A stretch of DNA of 64,000 nt, from assembly GCA_001316125.1 (NCBI GenBank), contig BBCS01000001.1, positions 310,001 to 374,000 of the forward strand. The letters run 5' to 3'. Below the pieces are notes generated by a model. The model saw only the letters and a program-made list of their open reading frames with translations, ran no database searches and was not told the DNA's origin. Source of the stretch: Vulcanisaeta distributa JCM 11213 (GTDB lineage: Archaea > Thermoproteota > Thermoprotei > Thermoproteales > Thermocladiaceae). Position numbers and translations under genes: made by a program. Of the stretch, positions 20,223-31,230 are shown piece by piece; position 1 is the stretch's first letter; each line of letters opens with the position of its first letter.

Positions 20223-21795
20223 ATGAAAAGGCAATACTTATTAATAGGTGTGTTATTGAGTATTTTGATGCCAACGGTATCCTATGGGAAATTCACCATA
20301 GAAATACCCGTTAGAGTCAAGTTGTTCATAGACGGTGAAGAGGTATCCTCAAGCAAGGGCAAGACATTTACCAGGGAGAACCCTGCGCAGTTTGACCAAA
20401 CGATCGCCGTTATTGAGGAGGCCTCCACAGACGACCTTAACAGGGCTGTTGACCTGGCTAGGGAAGTCTTCGATAAGGACAAGTATGGCTGGGTTACGAA
20501 CTATAGGCAGAGGCTTAGGATTCTGTATAAAACGGCTGAGATACTTAGGGAGGAGGCCGAGAGGATAGCCGTCACGGTGGCGCTAGAGAATGGAATGCCC
20601 ATTAGGCAGGCTAGGGCCCATGTACTCGCCGCAGCCGAAATTTTCGAATTCTACGCAGGCCTTGCCGATAAGGTCTATGGCGACTCCATCGTCCTCAGTA
20701 ATGGTAATGTGTCATTGATATTTAAGGAGCCTGTTGGGGGGTAGTTGCTGCCGTATCGCCATGGAACTTCCCGATGACTCAGGCGGCTAGGAAGATAGCG
20801 CCCGCCTTGGCTGCGGGCTGCACGGTGGTTTGGAAGCCAGCCAGTTACACACCTATGAGTGCCATGGAGATTTACAGAGCATTGGCTAAGGCTGGTCTTC
20901 CCAAGGGCGTTGTTAATGTAATCTATGGGCCTGGAGCCACTGTTGGTAATGAATTAGTTAGGCATCCGAAGGTTGACTACGTGAGCTTCACCGGGGGGGA
21001 GACCACGACGGGTAAATTAATCATGCAGCAGGCGGCGGCCGGTATTAAGAGGATTGGGCTTGAGCTCGGTGGTAAGAACCCAGGTATTGTGTTTGATGAT
21101 GCAAGTATTGAGGAGGCCGTTAGGGCTATTGTGTTTGGCGGTCTCAGGAATACCGGACAGGCCTGCGGCGCCATTAGTAGGGTATTGGTTCATGAGAGCG
21201 TGCATGAGAAGCTAGTCAATAGGTTGGCCGAGGTTGCTAAGGCTTAGTCATTGGTTACCCGCTTGATGATAACACGGACATGGGGCCACTCGTGTCCAAG
21301 GCCCAGGAGGAGAAGGTGCTTGGCTACATAGACTTCGGTAAGAAGGCTGGGTTCAAGGTGGCGCTTGACGGAGGTAAACTAAGCGGTGGCATATATGACA
21401 AGGGATACTTTGTAAGCCCCCGTGATCTTTGACGATGTTGATCCAAGGAGTAGGCTTGCCCAGGAGGAGATATTTGGGCCGGTCATAGCAGTCATACCAT
21501 TCAAGATCGAGCAGGAGGCCATCGAGATAGCGAATAACGTGATTTACGGACTCACAGCATCCATATTCACCAAAGACCCTGCGAAAGCCCTCAGGGTAGC
21601 CAGGAAGCTCCAGGCAGGCACAGTATGGATCAACGACGCCTACACACAACCAACAGAAGGCATCTGGGGGGGCGGCTATAAGCAGTCAGGCATTGGACGC
21701 GAATTAGCCTATACGGCCTTGAGGAATTCCTAGAGATCAAGCAGGTCTACGTAGACACCACGGGCAGCTTGATAGGCCACACTGGAGGACTGTGA
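20223..21795 (+). CDS. NAD(P)-dependent aldehyde dehydrogenase
   Basis: Oxidises an aldehyde to the acid. Motifs are VSPWNFPM, WKPASYTPMSA, the conserved Glu in LELGGKNPGIV, the catalytic Cys in GQACGAISR, EEIFGPVIAV and the C-terminal GGYKQSGIGRE. Frames break at a six-G run at 20735 (four restores PVGVVAAV), near 21245, at a five-C run at 21417 (four restores FVSPVIFDD) and near 21715. The protein starts with about 22 hydrophobic residues (MKRQYLLIGVLLSILM) resembling a signal or anchor, unusual for this cytosolic family. A role in sugar aldehyde oxidation beside the Entner-Doudoroff gene is possible but unproven. Confidence 0.88.
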
Positions 21796-22026
21796 TGAAG
21801 ATCGATAAGCTATGAGCAAGTCCCCATTAAATAAGCTGTAAAACTAATCATTACCTCTCACCTTACTTAACAGAGCCTGGTGAAGTAATGTATTACCCAT
21901 GGCTATAACGCTTGAAGCATATCGAGATCAGAAAGTCCATATGGGATCACGATCACCTAGCATTACATGCTAGTTACGGTTAAATTGAAATATTATTAAT
22001 TTTCAATTCTACTCGACCCACTTTTT

Positions 22027-23766
22027 ATGAATAGCCGAAGTAAAAAAGCTTTGTATGATACCTTATTGATGATGGTAGGTCCTAAATCTAGGTTGTTGTT
22101 CGTAACTGTCTCGGTAATCATAATTGCGACCGTCGCTGCCATACTTATTGTGTACTCGCCAAGACCCTTTATCTGGCATAAAACTACGAGTAAGGCAGGT
22201 AATACCGTGATTAACGAATCCGTGATAGCTAATGGGCGATCAACAATAAGCCTAAACATGCCAATCTACGTGGTTGGACCATCAACGTTGATCCAGAAAT
22301 TGATTGGCACTGGTATCAATCAGTCACTTATTAAGTCCATAAGCCTTAATCAACTCCCTGAGCTACCCAATGATAGTATTGTCGTTATTGATTGGTCTCT
22401 AATTAAGTCAAGCCTAGTCATCGGCGATCCGATGAGTAAAGTAACCATTAACCTAACCAGCCTATCACTCGTGAACTAGCTGACTCTATTGCTAAGGGGG
22501 GGACATCGTAGGCGTTACGTAAATGGAAGTGATGAGGGTGTAGTTGAGTTCATCCTTGCCTACTCATGGGCGGTTGCCACGAGTCATAAATTATTGCTCA
22601 ATATAAATGTGCCAAGTAATGACTACTTAATGGCGTACCCAGTAATACCGGTGAACCCACATGAGCCTGTAATCATAATCGTAAGGCGGGTCGGGGGGGC
22701 TGAAGGACTCGTGATAGGGCCAGTGTACCTAAACCAACTACCAACGGTCATAATAAACATGGTGAGACCAATCGTAATAGCTACGTCCAATAAAGTTATA
22801 GATACACAGGACCCATGCTATGAGGAATATGTAGAATTCCAAAGCAAAGGTTACACGAACCCGGTGCCCGGAATATACGTTAGTGGTAATGGTACGTTAG
22901 TATGGGCAGCACCCATGTTTATTCCTACGCAACTCAATGATTACGGCATTCAAGCTTATCAGGACGGCAACGGAACGTATTACTGGGATACCTGCTTAGT
23001 GGCGAATGATCTCCTTGGGAACACCGGTACTGGACTGTATTACTTCCCCATAAACGTACTTGGTTATGAGGATTACTATGAGAGTACCACAATGTACAAT
23101 AATAATGGCCTTGTATCTGATCAAGTTGGCGTTATTGATTATTACTTCGGCTATCAATTATTTAATGAAGGTATAACCAACGCTTTGGTTGGTGATCCAG
23201 GTAATGGGGGGGCTTTCGCTACTAGCTCGTGGAATCCACCAACAACAAGCACGAGTGGTTATGACGTATTCCTCGGTATAGATATAGGGGGGGAAGTGCC
23301 ATCTGTCACGGTTGGTATAGACTTACCTATCGGTACCAGTGAGACCATTAGTGGTTCGTTGAATCCCGCAATGGGTATATCACTATATGGCACAACTATA
23401 CAGGTGCCTAATATTACGTGGACGTTCAATATAGGTTATGGCGCTAATGGTGCAGCGTTCCCAAACTCCTTTGAAGACATATCACCAGCTAACGTATATA
23501 TACCAAACCTGTCATCTTCATACATTTATGCACAATTTAATGTTGATTTTGAAAATAGTGTCGTTACGGTTCAATACCCATGTGCCTATGAGATTTATCA
23601 GATAATTTGGGTCGATACTACCTGGGACATTGTTGTGGTTCCACAGTCAAGTGGTACGGTGAGTCTCTCTCAATCAAGCCTCTTGCTAAATAATGCAAAT
23701 GCACCACCAGGTACGTACATAACCGGTATCACGTCGTATTACGTGCCAATAATATGTAGCGGTTAA
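22027..23766 (+). CDS. Membrane-anchored extracellular beta-rich protein
   Basis: About 570 residues once frames are joined near 22490 (a seven-G run plus a further indel). One transmembrane segment (residues about 22-45, FVTVSVIIIATVAAILIVY) is followed by a long ectodomain rich in N-x-S/T sequons, Tyr, Gly and beta-strand text such as TVGIDLPIGTSETISG and NPAMGISLYGTTI. This is the usual look of archaeal S-layer-associated or secreted proteins. No catalytic motif is recognised. It may be an exposed structural or binding protein. Confidence 0.6.
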
Positions 23767-23915
23767 TGAGGCGGTAATTAACGGCCTTTCTATCATAATT
23801 ATCAGGAACCTAAAATTATTATCATTTATTTACGGGTATTTATTGAGTATATTTTATTAATTTATTCATTGAATGATCAGTAAGATTTTTAAGTATGACC
23901 TATTCATTCGAAATC

Positions 23916-24362
23916 GTGTTGAATGTAAGTGTTGAGTTTGGGGATGATGTTAAGGAATTGATTAAAAATATGAAGGAAAGTATGGTGATATCATTATAAT
24001 CCTTGGACACGGATGCTGCTCACCAACGGAACCGCAGATATATAGGGCTAGTGATTTCATCGTTGGTAGTGATTATGTTGAGGTTGGTAGGTTGATGGTG
24101 TGCCGTTTTACATAGAGCGTAATTTGGCGGAGTCCTACAATGGTTGGGTACTCACGCTTAGGGTTGAGCCGCTTAATGGGGGGGCTGTTGATGATTCATT
24201 CTCGCTTGATGTGCTTGAGGGTGTTAGGTTGAGGCTTGGTTTTAAGGCTATGAAGGTTTCATTATCGAAGAACCTAAGTATGGAGCTTCCTCAATAATGG
24301 GCTTGGCTATTGGGTGGGAAGGGTTATTAGGATTTATTGCAGGTAAGTACTGTAATGATTGA
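23916..24362 (+). CDS. Uncharacterised conserved-looking protein
   Basis: Three fragments join into about 145 residues: [15 protein letters not shown], then (after an indel near 23985) [19 protein letters not shown], then [22 protein letters not shown] and a C-terminal part [14 protein letters not shown]. The two adjacent Cys in [10 protein letters not shown] could bind a metal. I do not recognise the family. The end overlaps the start of the methyltransferase gene, so the two are probably co-transcribed. The start codon (GTG 23916 or TTG 23919) is a guess. Confidence 0.42.
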
Positions 24363-25030
24363 TTTTGCATCGGCAAGGAGGAGATTGGTTAATATGCTTA
24401 AGGATGAGGGGGGGATAATCAGGAGTGATAGGGTTGAAAGGGCCATGCTAAGCGTACCCCCCCGTGAAGAATTCCTACCAAGCTACCTAAGGCTTTACGC
24501 CTATGAAGATACACCACTCGAAATTATGTATGGCCAAACAATCTCAGCGCCTCACATGGTTGCTATGATGTGTGAATTACTTGATCTTAGGCCTGGGCTT
24601 AGGGTACTTGAGGTTGGCACGGGTACTGGGTACCACGCCGCAGTGTGTGCTGAAGCCATGGAGAGGAAGGCACAGTGTATACTATTGAGTATTACCCAGG
24701 CCTTGCCCTCTATGCCACTCAAAACCTGGCTAAATTGGGTTACTTAGGCGTTGTTCATGTGTTTATTGGCGATGGCTCAAAGGGCCTGCCAAGTATGCGC
24801 CGTTTGATAGGATACTCGTTACCGCAGCCGCCCCTAGGGTGCCGCCTAAGTTGTTTGAGCAGTTATCGAGTGATGGCATAATGGTTATACCAATTGAGGA
24901 GAGGTTTACCCAGGTGCTTTATATGGTTACTAAGGAGGATGGTATACCCCCCCACATGAGGCCCGTGACCTATGTATCCTTCGTCAAGATGAGGTATAGC
25001 GGGGGAATAATGCTTTTAATCCGATATTGA
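24355..25030 (+). CDS. pcm: Protein-L-isoaspartate O-methyltransferase
   Basis: Repairs isoaspartyl residues in aged proteins using AdoMet. The text has the family-typical [30 protein letters not shown], motif [24 protein letters not shown] and [14 protein letters not shown]. Breaks are near 24670 and 24793. Seven-C runs at about 24457 and 24947 each add a Pro (VPPREE and IPPHMRP in place of VPREE and IPHMRP). Length of about 220 residues is normal. Confidence 0.88.
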
Positions 25031-26460
25031 AAAATAAGTTGGTTATGATAAAATTAAGTAGCAGTAGGAAGAAGTTGATATTGTTTACGACGTCCCTAGC
25101 CGCCTTCCAAACGCCCTATAATTCGACCGTTCTATCCTTCATAACGCCAGTATTGGGTAAGTGCTTCCACGTACCACTTGATGTTCTAATTTATGTACCA
25201 ATAATATACCTTATACCATTACCGACATTAATGATAACCCTGGGCAGGTTAAGCGATATTTATGGTAGGGTCAGGATGTTTAGGGTGAGCTTCATACTAT
25301 TCCTAATAGGCTCAATGCTCGGTTCATTAGCGCCAAACATTTACGTATTAATAATTGCATCATTAATAATGGGTTTTGGCTCATCAATACTATCGCCAGG
25401 CTCCGCCGCCATAGTGAGCCAGGTATTTCCTGAGGGTGAGCGTGGGTTCGCCCTTGGTATAAATGCGATGGCTGTTTACCTGGCTTAACGTCAGCCCCCC
25501 CGTTCTTTGGCGGATTAATAACGCAATTCCTTGGTTGGAGGTTCGTCTTAGTAATAACTACTGTATTAACGGCAATTGGTCTGGCGATATCCTGGTTCTC
25601 GATGGAGGGTATTGAACTTCTTAGGCGTGTTGTAAGGGTTGATTACCTGGGCGCCCTTACTTTCACCCTGGCTATTCTATCTGTTATAATGTACCTAATA
25701 TTGTCGGCTGTGAGTGGGTGGCTAAACTACCTGTACTTACTAATTGTGGGTGTTGGGTCTCTTGCAATATTCATAGTGATTGAGAGGAAGGTCGTGAATC
25801 CAATGCTTGACCTCAACCTATTCACTAGGAATGTTTCGTTTATGGCTGGGAACATAACCGCACTACTTAATTACATTAGTACGTACTCAGTACCGTTCCT
25901 ATTCTCGCTATATCTACAGGTTGTCCTTGGCTATAACCCATTCATTGCCGGGTTGATCCTAGTCTCGGAGCCCGTATTCATGGCTGCATTATCCCCCCCT
26001 GTCAGCGGTAAGCTCTCTGATAAGTATGGCTCTAGGGAGATAGCGGCATTGGGCATGGGCTTAATAGGCCTGGCCTTCATAATGCTCCTACTGCTAAATA
26101 TTAAGTATGCCATCTACATAGCCATCTCACTAATGGTCCTGGGGGGGATAGGCTTCGGCTTCTTCTCAGCGCCAAACACGAACTCCGTAATGGGCTCAGT
26201 AACCCCCTGATAAGTACGGAGTTGCCTCTGGCGTCTTAGGCACAATGCGCTTTATGGGCCAGCTACTAAGCATCACCGTGGCCAGCGCAATATTGGTTAG
26301 TTACCTGGGTAAGTACGCAAGTCTTTACTTATTCACGGGCATAATGATGGGCAATATCACGGTATACCAATCATTCATTACCGGGTTAAAAATCGTATTA
26401 ATAATATCCGCAATACTTAGCTTCATTGGAGTGTACACATCATTGTTGCGTGAAAGGTGA
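25027..26460 (+). CDS. MFS transporter
   Basis: Three frames form a protein of about 475 residues with roughly 14 membrane segments. Motif A-like GRLSDIYGRVRMF follows the second segment, GSSILSPGSAAIVSQVFP the fourth, and GKLSDKYGSREIAALG repeats motif A in the second half. Breaks lie near 25487 (a seven-C run follows, where four gives SAPFFGG) and 26205. A seven-C run at 25994 adds a Pro to LSPVSGKL. The first codon overlaps the pcm stop. Substrate unknown. Confidence 0.82.
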
Positions 26461-26499
26461 TCATTATTATATCGTGATGATTTTTAAGTAATTACGTAT

Positions 26500-27960
26500 T
26501 CACCTAGGTAATAACCATGATAACCTCTTAACTTTGACCGCAAGTAACATTAGTATTAAGTATACTAAGCCGCCTATTAAAGCCCCCCCAGTATACTCTG
26601 GTGGCATGTACTTTGGAAATGCCGTTGGGATGGCGATGGGTAGGTAATTCATTAATACGCTACCGATTATGAAGGATATTATTGCGGCCATACCAATATG
26701 TCTCAGGGGGGGTTCCCTCGGTATGTCGTAGAAGTACCTCTTCACGTCATCCAGTGTACGTACATTTTTCTTTAGTCTTAAGTACCAATCAAAGATTAAT
26801 ATGAATGTTAGTGGAAATATCGTTAATCCTACAAAGTTAAGGAAGCTCTCTATTAGCGATAAAATCCATATTGAGACTATTATTGAGGCTATACCCAGTA
26901 TTAATATTGCCACTGGTTGCGTTAACCTAGCCCTAAACTCACTCCTGAATCTCCTTATTACTGGGTCTAAGGCGACGAGTAGGTCTATGGCGGATGGGTA
27001 AAGGTTCATCGCATTTGTATGTATTATTGCCAGCGATGCGCCAAGGGCCGCTATCAAGACCCAGATTGGTGTTGATGGTGGGAATGATAAGGCTGCAACA
27101 TTCCAATTATTAGCATAGTATTGACCGGCGAAGCCCAGGATGCCCATTAGGTATATTGGGACTATGATCCTATTGGCGTAGCTAAGCCATAGAATGTATC
27201 AACCTATTAGATGGTCTGGCGAATCTTGATGTTGTCGAAGTCTTGTAAGCCCAGGATAAGGCGCCAAACGCGAGCATTAGGTCTATGGCGGTACCCCACT
27301 GGACATTTGAGCTTGGTGATGTTGACCATAGGGTTGACCATGAGACATGGTATTGGGTGACTAGGTAATACGTGAGTACTGCATAACTTATTAATAGAAT
27401 TATCGAGGTATACCTGTAGAAGTACTCTAGCCACTTGAATCCGAGTAGTACCAGGAATATCTGTATTGCGCCCATTATAATGTACCAATACATAATTGGT
27501 GTATGGGTTACCGCCGAAAGTATTTCCGAACCCACGGCATTGTTAAGGGCGAACCACCCAATATTAATCACGGTATATAATAATGATAATGCCTGTGCAG
27601 TACCATAACCAAAGGTTTTTCTGGCAATCACAAGGGCCGTTAATGGTATTTGCCTACCATTTCCGAGAAGAGTAATGTGGGTATTACGCCGAGTATAAAG
27701 GCGAAGGTTATTGCTATTAACATGCCCTTAAGGCCCAGGTTAAAGAGCAGGTAGCCAGCGAGGGGGGGTGTCGCAGCTGATGCGGAGGCCATGGCCCAGA
27801 ATATGAATAGGTTATAGGCTTTATACCTTCTCAATCTAGATGGTATTGGCAGCACGCCTATAGTCTCCAACTCCTTACCGAACCTACCAAACTCGGGCAA
27901 GCCCTTGGCTAACTCCTCGAGTTTTCCCTCATCGAATTCCTCCAGAACCATGACAATCAC
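26500..27960 (-). CDS. NCS1-family nucleobase permease
   Basis: Three frames give about 485 residues with roughly 12 membrane segments and an N-terminal cytoplasmic stretch. Text such as FIFWAMASASAATPPLAGYL, RKTFGYGTAQALSLLY and the C-terminal hydrophilic loop DIPREPPLRHIG fits cation symporters for purines, cytosine or related compounds (NCS1). Breaks are near 27640 and 27170. Its start overlaps the end of the nucleoside phosphorylase gene by 4 bases, so import and phosphorolysis appear coupled. Confidence 0.75.
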
Positions 27961-28802
27961 CTCTTAATCCACTCCTTAATCACATTCATTGTTAGGTACT
28001 TAAGCCCCCCCATGTTAGACTTGATGGCGTCCCACTCATAGAGTATCCTAACGGCTTCATTGGCCACCTTTATCGCATCTTCGACCCCCCCAGCGTCTGG
28101 CGTAAATTCGTTGGTCTTTCTATTAGCTATTACTGCCATGATACCCCCAGCCCTCGCTCCATGTACATTGGCTATGGTGTATATGGTTGCGGCTTCCATC
28201 TCGAAGTTTAACACGTTCATTGAGGATAACGTATTAATGATGTCCCTCGACCAGGGTGGTTGATAGTCCTTGAATCCCGGTCTACCCTGGCCTACGTAGA
28301 AGTCCGCTGTAGATGCTGTTAACCCAACGTGATATTTAACGCCGAGCATCTCTGCAGCCGTTATAAGGGCTAAAACCACGTCGTAACTAGCCACTGCTGG
28401 GTATTCAGGCATTGCGTAGGCGTTGCTTGCTCCGTCAAATCTAACGGCGCCTGTGTTAATGATGACGTCGCCAACCCTAATCCACTCATGTATCGCCCCC
28501 CCCGTCGTGCCGACCCTAATGAAGGTATTTGCGCCGAGAGTAAGTAATTCCTCGATGGCTATTGCCGCCGCCGGTCCACCAATCCCAGTGGATACAGCCG
28601 ATATTGGGGGGGCGCCCTTGTAGGTACCTGTGTAGGTTACGTATTCCCTATGTGTCGCCACGGCGCGGGCGGAATCCCAGTACTTGGCGATCCTGGGCAC
28701 TCTGTCAGGGTCGCCTGGTGTTAGTACGTATGGTGCTATGTCACCAGGACCAGCCATTAAGTGATATACCTTTGTACCCACCGTTGGTCTTAGCGCAGAC
28801 AT
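27957..28802 (-). CDS. udp: Uridine phosphorylase-like nucleoside phosphorylase
   Basis: Phosphorolysis of nucleosides to base and ribose 1-phosphate. The phosphate-site text is LTPGDPDRVPRI and RVGTTGGA, the base-binding LTASTADFYVGQGRPG and the ribose-site NFEMEAATIYTIA with the conserved Glu and Met. The GFYxGQGR-type motif favours uridine phosphorylase over purine enzymes. Intact at 281 residues, though three seven-C runs (about 28005, 28086, 28498) give extra Gly. First gene of an operon with the NCS1 permease. Confidence 0.83.
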   Translation of the reverse strand: MSALRPTVGTKVYHLMAGPGDIAPYVLTPGDPDRVPRIAKYWDSARAVATHREYVTYTGTYKGAPPISAVSTGIGGPAAAIAIEELLTLGANTFIRVGTTGGAIHEWIRVGDVIINTGAVRFDGASNAYAMPEYPAVASYDVVLALITAAEMLGVKYHVGLTASTADFYVGQGRPGFKDYQPPWSRDIINTLSSMNVLNFEMEAATIYTIANVHGARAGGIMAVIANRKTNEFTPDAGGVEDAIKVANEAVRILYEWDAIKSNMGGLKYLTMNVIKEWIKR

Positions 28803-28854
28803 TAATCAATGAGCAATATTAATTTTTAAAGAATTACCTGTCCACATAAGTAAA

Positions 28855-30283
28855 ATGAGTCAGGAATTAGCATTTCGATTTGGAACGGATGGTGTGCGTG
28901 GCATAATCGATAGAGACTTCAACGAGAAACTCGTGGCTGTTCTTGCTGAGTCCACCTTTCGTTATTGGTCACGCAGATATGGGCTGAGGAAATTACTCAT
29001 TGGTTATGATGTTAGGAGGAAGTCTAGGGATTATGCTAACGTGGTTGCTAGCGTAGCCTTTGAGCATGGGATTGATGCTGTGGTTACGGATAAACCCACC
29101 CCCCCACGCCTGTGGTTGCCTGGTTTGGTTCTCGTTTTGGTTTTGACCTCACAATACAGATCACCGCAAGTCACAACCCACCAATCTACAACGGCTTCAA
29201 GGTAATAACAAACAAAGGATCACCAGCTCCAGATGAAGATACGAGCGAAATAGAGGGGGGGCTTTATGGTCGGGAATGGCAGGATATTGTTAGGTCAGTA
29301 TCAAGCATTAGGGTTGTAAAGCCCCAATTAGTGGATCCGGGTCCTCAATACGTGGATTACGTGATTAATGATGTTCCCAAAATGTTTAAGCCTAGGAGTA
29401 GGTTAAGAGTCATTGTTGATCCCCCCCTGTTTAGTACGGCAATTAACTACACGGCTAAAATACTTAAGGAGTTGGGTATGGAGGTGATCGAGGTGCATAA
29501 TAATTATGACCCGGACTTTGGAGGTAGATCCTAATCCAGAGCCTGAGAATGTGCGCGATACTATTCAGGAGGTCGTGAATAAGAATTACGACGTCGGTGT
29601 TGCCCACGACTGTGATGCAGATAGAATAGCCGCTATTGATCCTGTTCATGGTTACTTAAGTCCAAATAACGTGATAACAATAGTACTTGAGCATTTGATC
29701 AGGAGGGGCTTCGTTAAAAGGGGGGGTGTTGTTAGAGCCGTGTCCACTACCCACATTGTTGATTTAATAGCGGGTAAATATGGGGGGGTTAGGGTTTACG
29801 AGGTTCCCGTGGGCTTTAAGCACTCGGTTAAGTATTTAATCAGTGGCGATGCTGATGTGGCTGGTGAGGAGAGTAGTGGATTGGCCTACTCATGGCATGT
29901 GCCTGATAAAGACGGCATATACACCGCTGCATTATTAACAGCTATAGCCTCTGAATATGGAGGCTTGGTCAATGTATTTGATGAGTTGATTAGGGAGTAT
30001 GGTAGGTCATTTTATAGGAGGGTTGATGTGCCGTTTAGTAATGGTAAGGAATTCGTGAGTAGGAATAGGGAGGTTATCATTAAGAGACTTCATAAATTGG
30101 GTGATGTTAGGCAGGTAATAACTATTGATGGTGTTAAGGTTGTGTTTGGTGATGGTTCCTGGATCCTAATCAGGGGGTAGTGGTACGGAGCCCATTATAA
30201 GGATTTATGCTGAGGCATTCTCTGAGAATACATTAGACCAGGTAATTAATTATACGATTTCATTGATTAAGTCCCTGGGTTGA
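28855..30283 (+). CDS. Phosphohexomutase (phosphomannomutase/phosphoglucomutase family)
   Basis: Interconverts hexose 1- and 6-phosphates. FRFGTDGVRGIID begins the protein. The phosphoserine loop is TASHNPPIYNGFK, the metal loop DCDADR (usually DGDADR), the sugar loop GEESSGLAYSWHVPDKDG and the phosphate loop RGSGTEPIIRIY. Breaks are at a seven-C run near 29100, at 29523, and at a five-G run at 30174. The protein is about 465 residues. Gly to Cys in the metal loop is the one unusual change. Confidence 0.87.
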
Positions 30284-30350
30284 AGCTAAATACTAACAGC
30301 AAGGTTAATAATGATGAGAACTAAACCTGCAATGTGAGGATATTCATTAA

Positions 30351-31208
30351 GTGGTGTGGACTGCTTGGTGCATGTTCGTTGGTTCATGGTTATTTGATAG
30401 CCTGGAGGTTGTTAAGTACGTTAGGGATGCCACGCCGGTAGCACCGCCTGAACCCATAGTTGAGTTGGGCAGTGTTAGTGGTGATGTACTTAGGCAGTTA
30501 CTGAGTAGGCTTAGGCAGTTGATATCGTTGGCCAGCGTGGTTGCATGGATCAAGAGAGTTGGCCTTAGGGTCTTTATCCATGGTTCGGCAATTCCCGAAC
30601 CAATAAACGACTTCATCAGGGCGGCATTGGCTGGTGGTGCGGATGGAGTGTTTGTAGATGACATTGTAAATGTTAATAGTGACCTCATAGATATTGTGCA
30701 CGTTAATCAGAGGGTTAGTGAGAATTCTGTGAATTACATAGTCATAAGCACCGATATGTCTCATCAGCAGTTAATTAGGGCGTACGGCATCATTATTAAA
30801 GATGCCGTTGTTGACAGGAACTGGCTATTGCGTGTTAGGGATGTGCTTAGGTCGGTTTATGGTAGTAAAGAGTTCTTAGTAATGCTCGATAACTCATCAC
30901 TGAGGAGGGAGGTTATTGAGGAATTACAGGATGTTGTCGACGGCGTGGTGATTATGGAGATACCAAGCTTGTCTCGCTGAGTTTCGATGGCCATAGGCGC
31001 TTAATGTGTTTAGGTGCGTTAATTGTTACATTGATTTTGAGACTGAGGATGAGATGAGGAAGTGCCCCCCAGGTGCGGTAATAGGCTGAGACCCATTATT
31101 AGGCATTGGGATAAGTTTACGGTGGTTGAACCAAAGGTGCTGAGGCTTAAGGCGAGTGATGAAATTAAGTATATGCGGTTAAGCCCACCCAAAGTTATTA
31201 ATTACTGA
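30351..31208 (+). CDS. Uncharacterised protein with C-terminal zinc ribbon
   Basis: The main fragment (about 210 residues) is alpha/beta, with a strand VFIHGSAIPEP and a helix DFIRAALAGGADGVFVDD, no recognised fold. After a break near 30970 another frame gives RRLMCFRCVNCYIDFETED and KCPRCGNRLRPIIRHW, a four-Cys zinc ribbon, and stops at 31208. It sits 22 bases before the helicase gene on the same strand, suggesting a functional link to nucleic acid processing. The start is uncertain; the open frame begins at GTG 30351. Confidence 0.5.
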
Positions 31209-31230
31209 GACATTTCATGTTGCTAGTATA

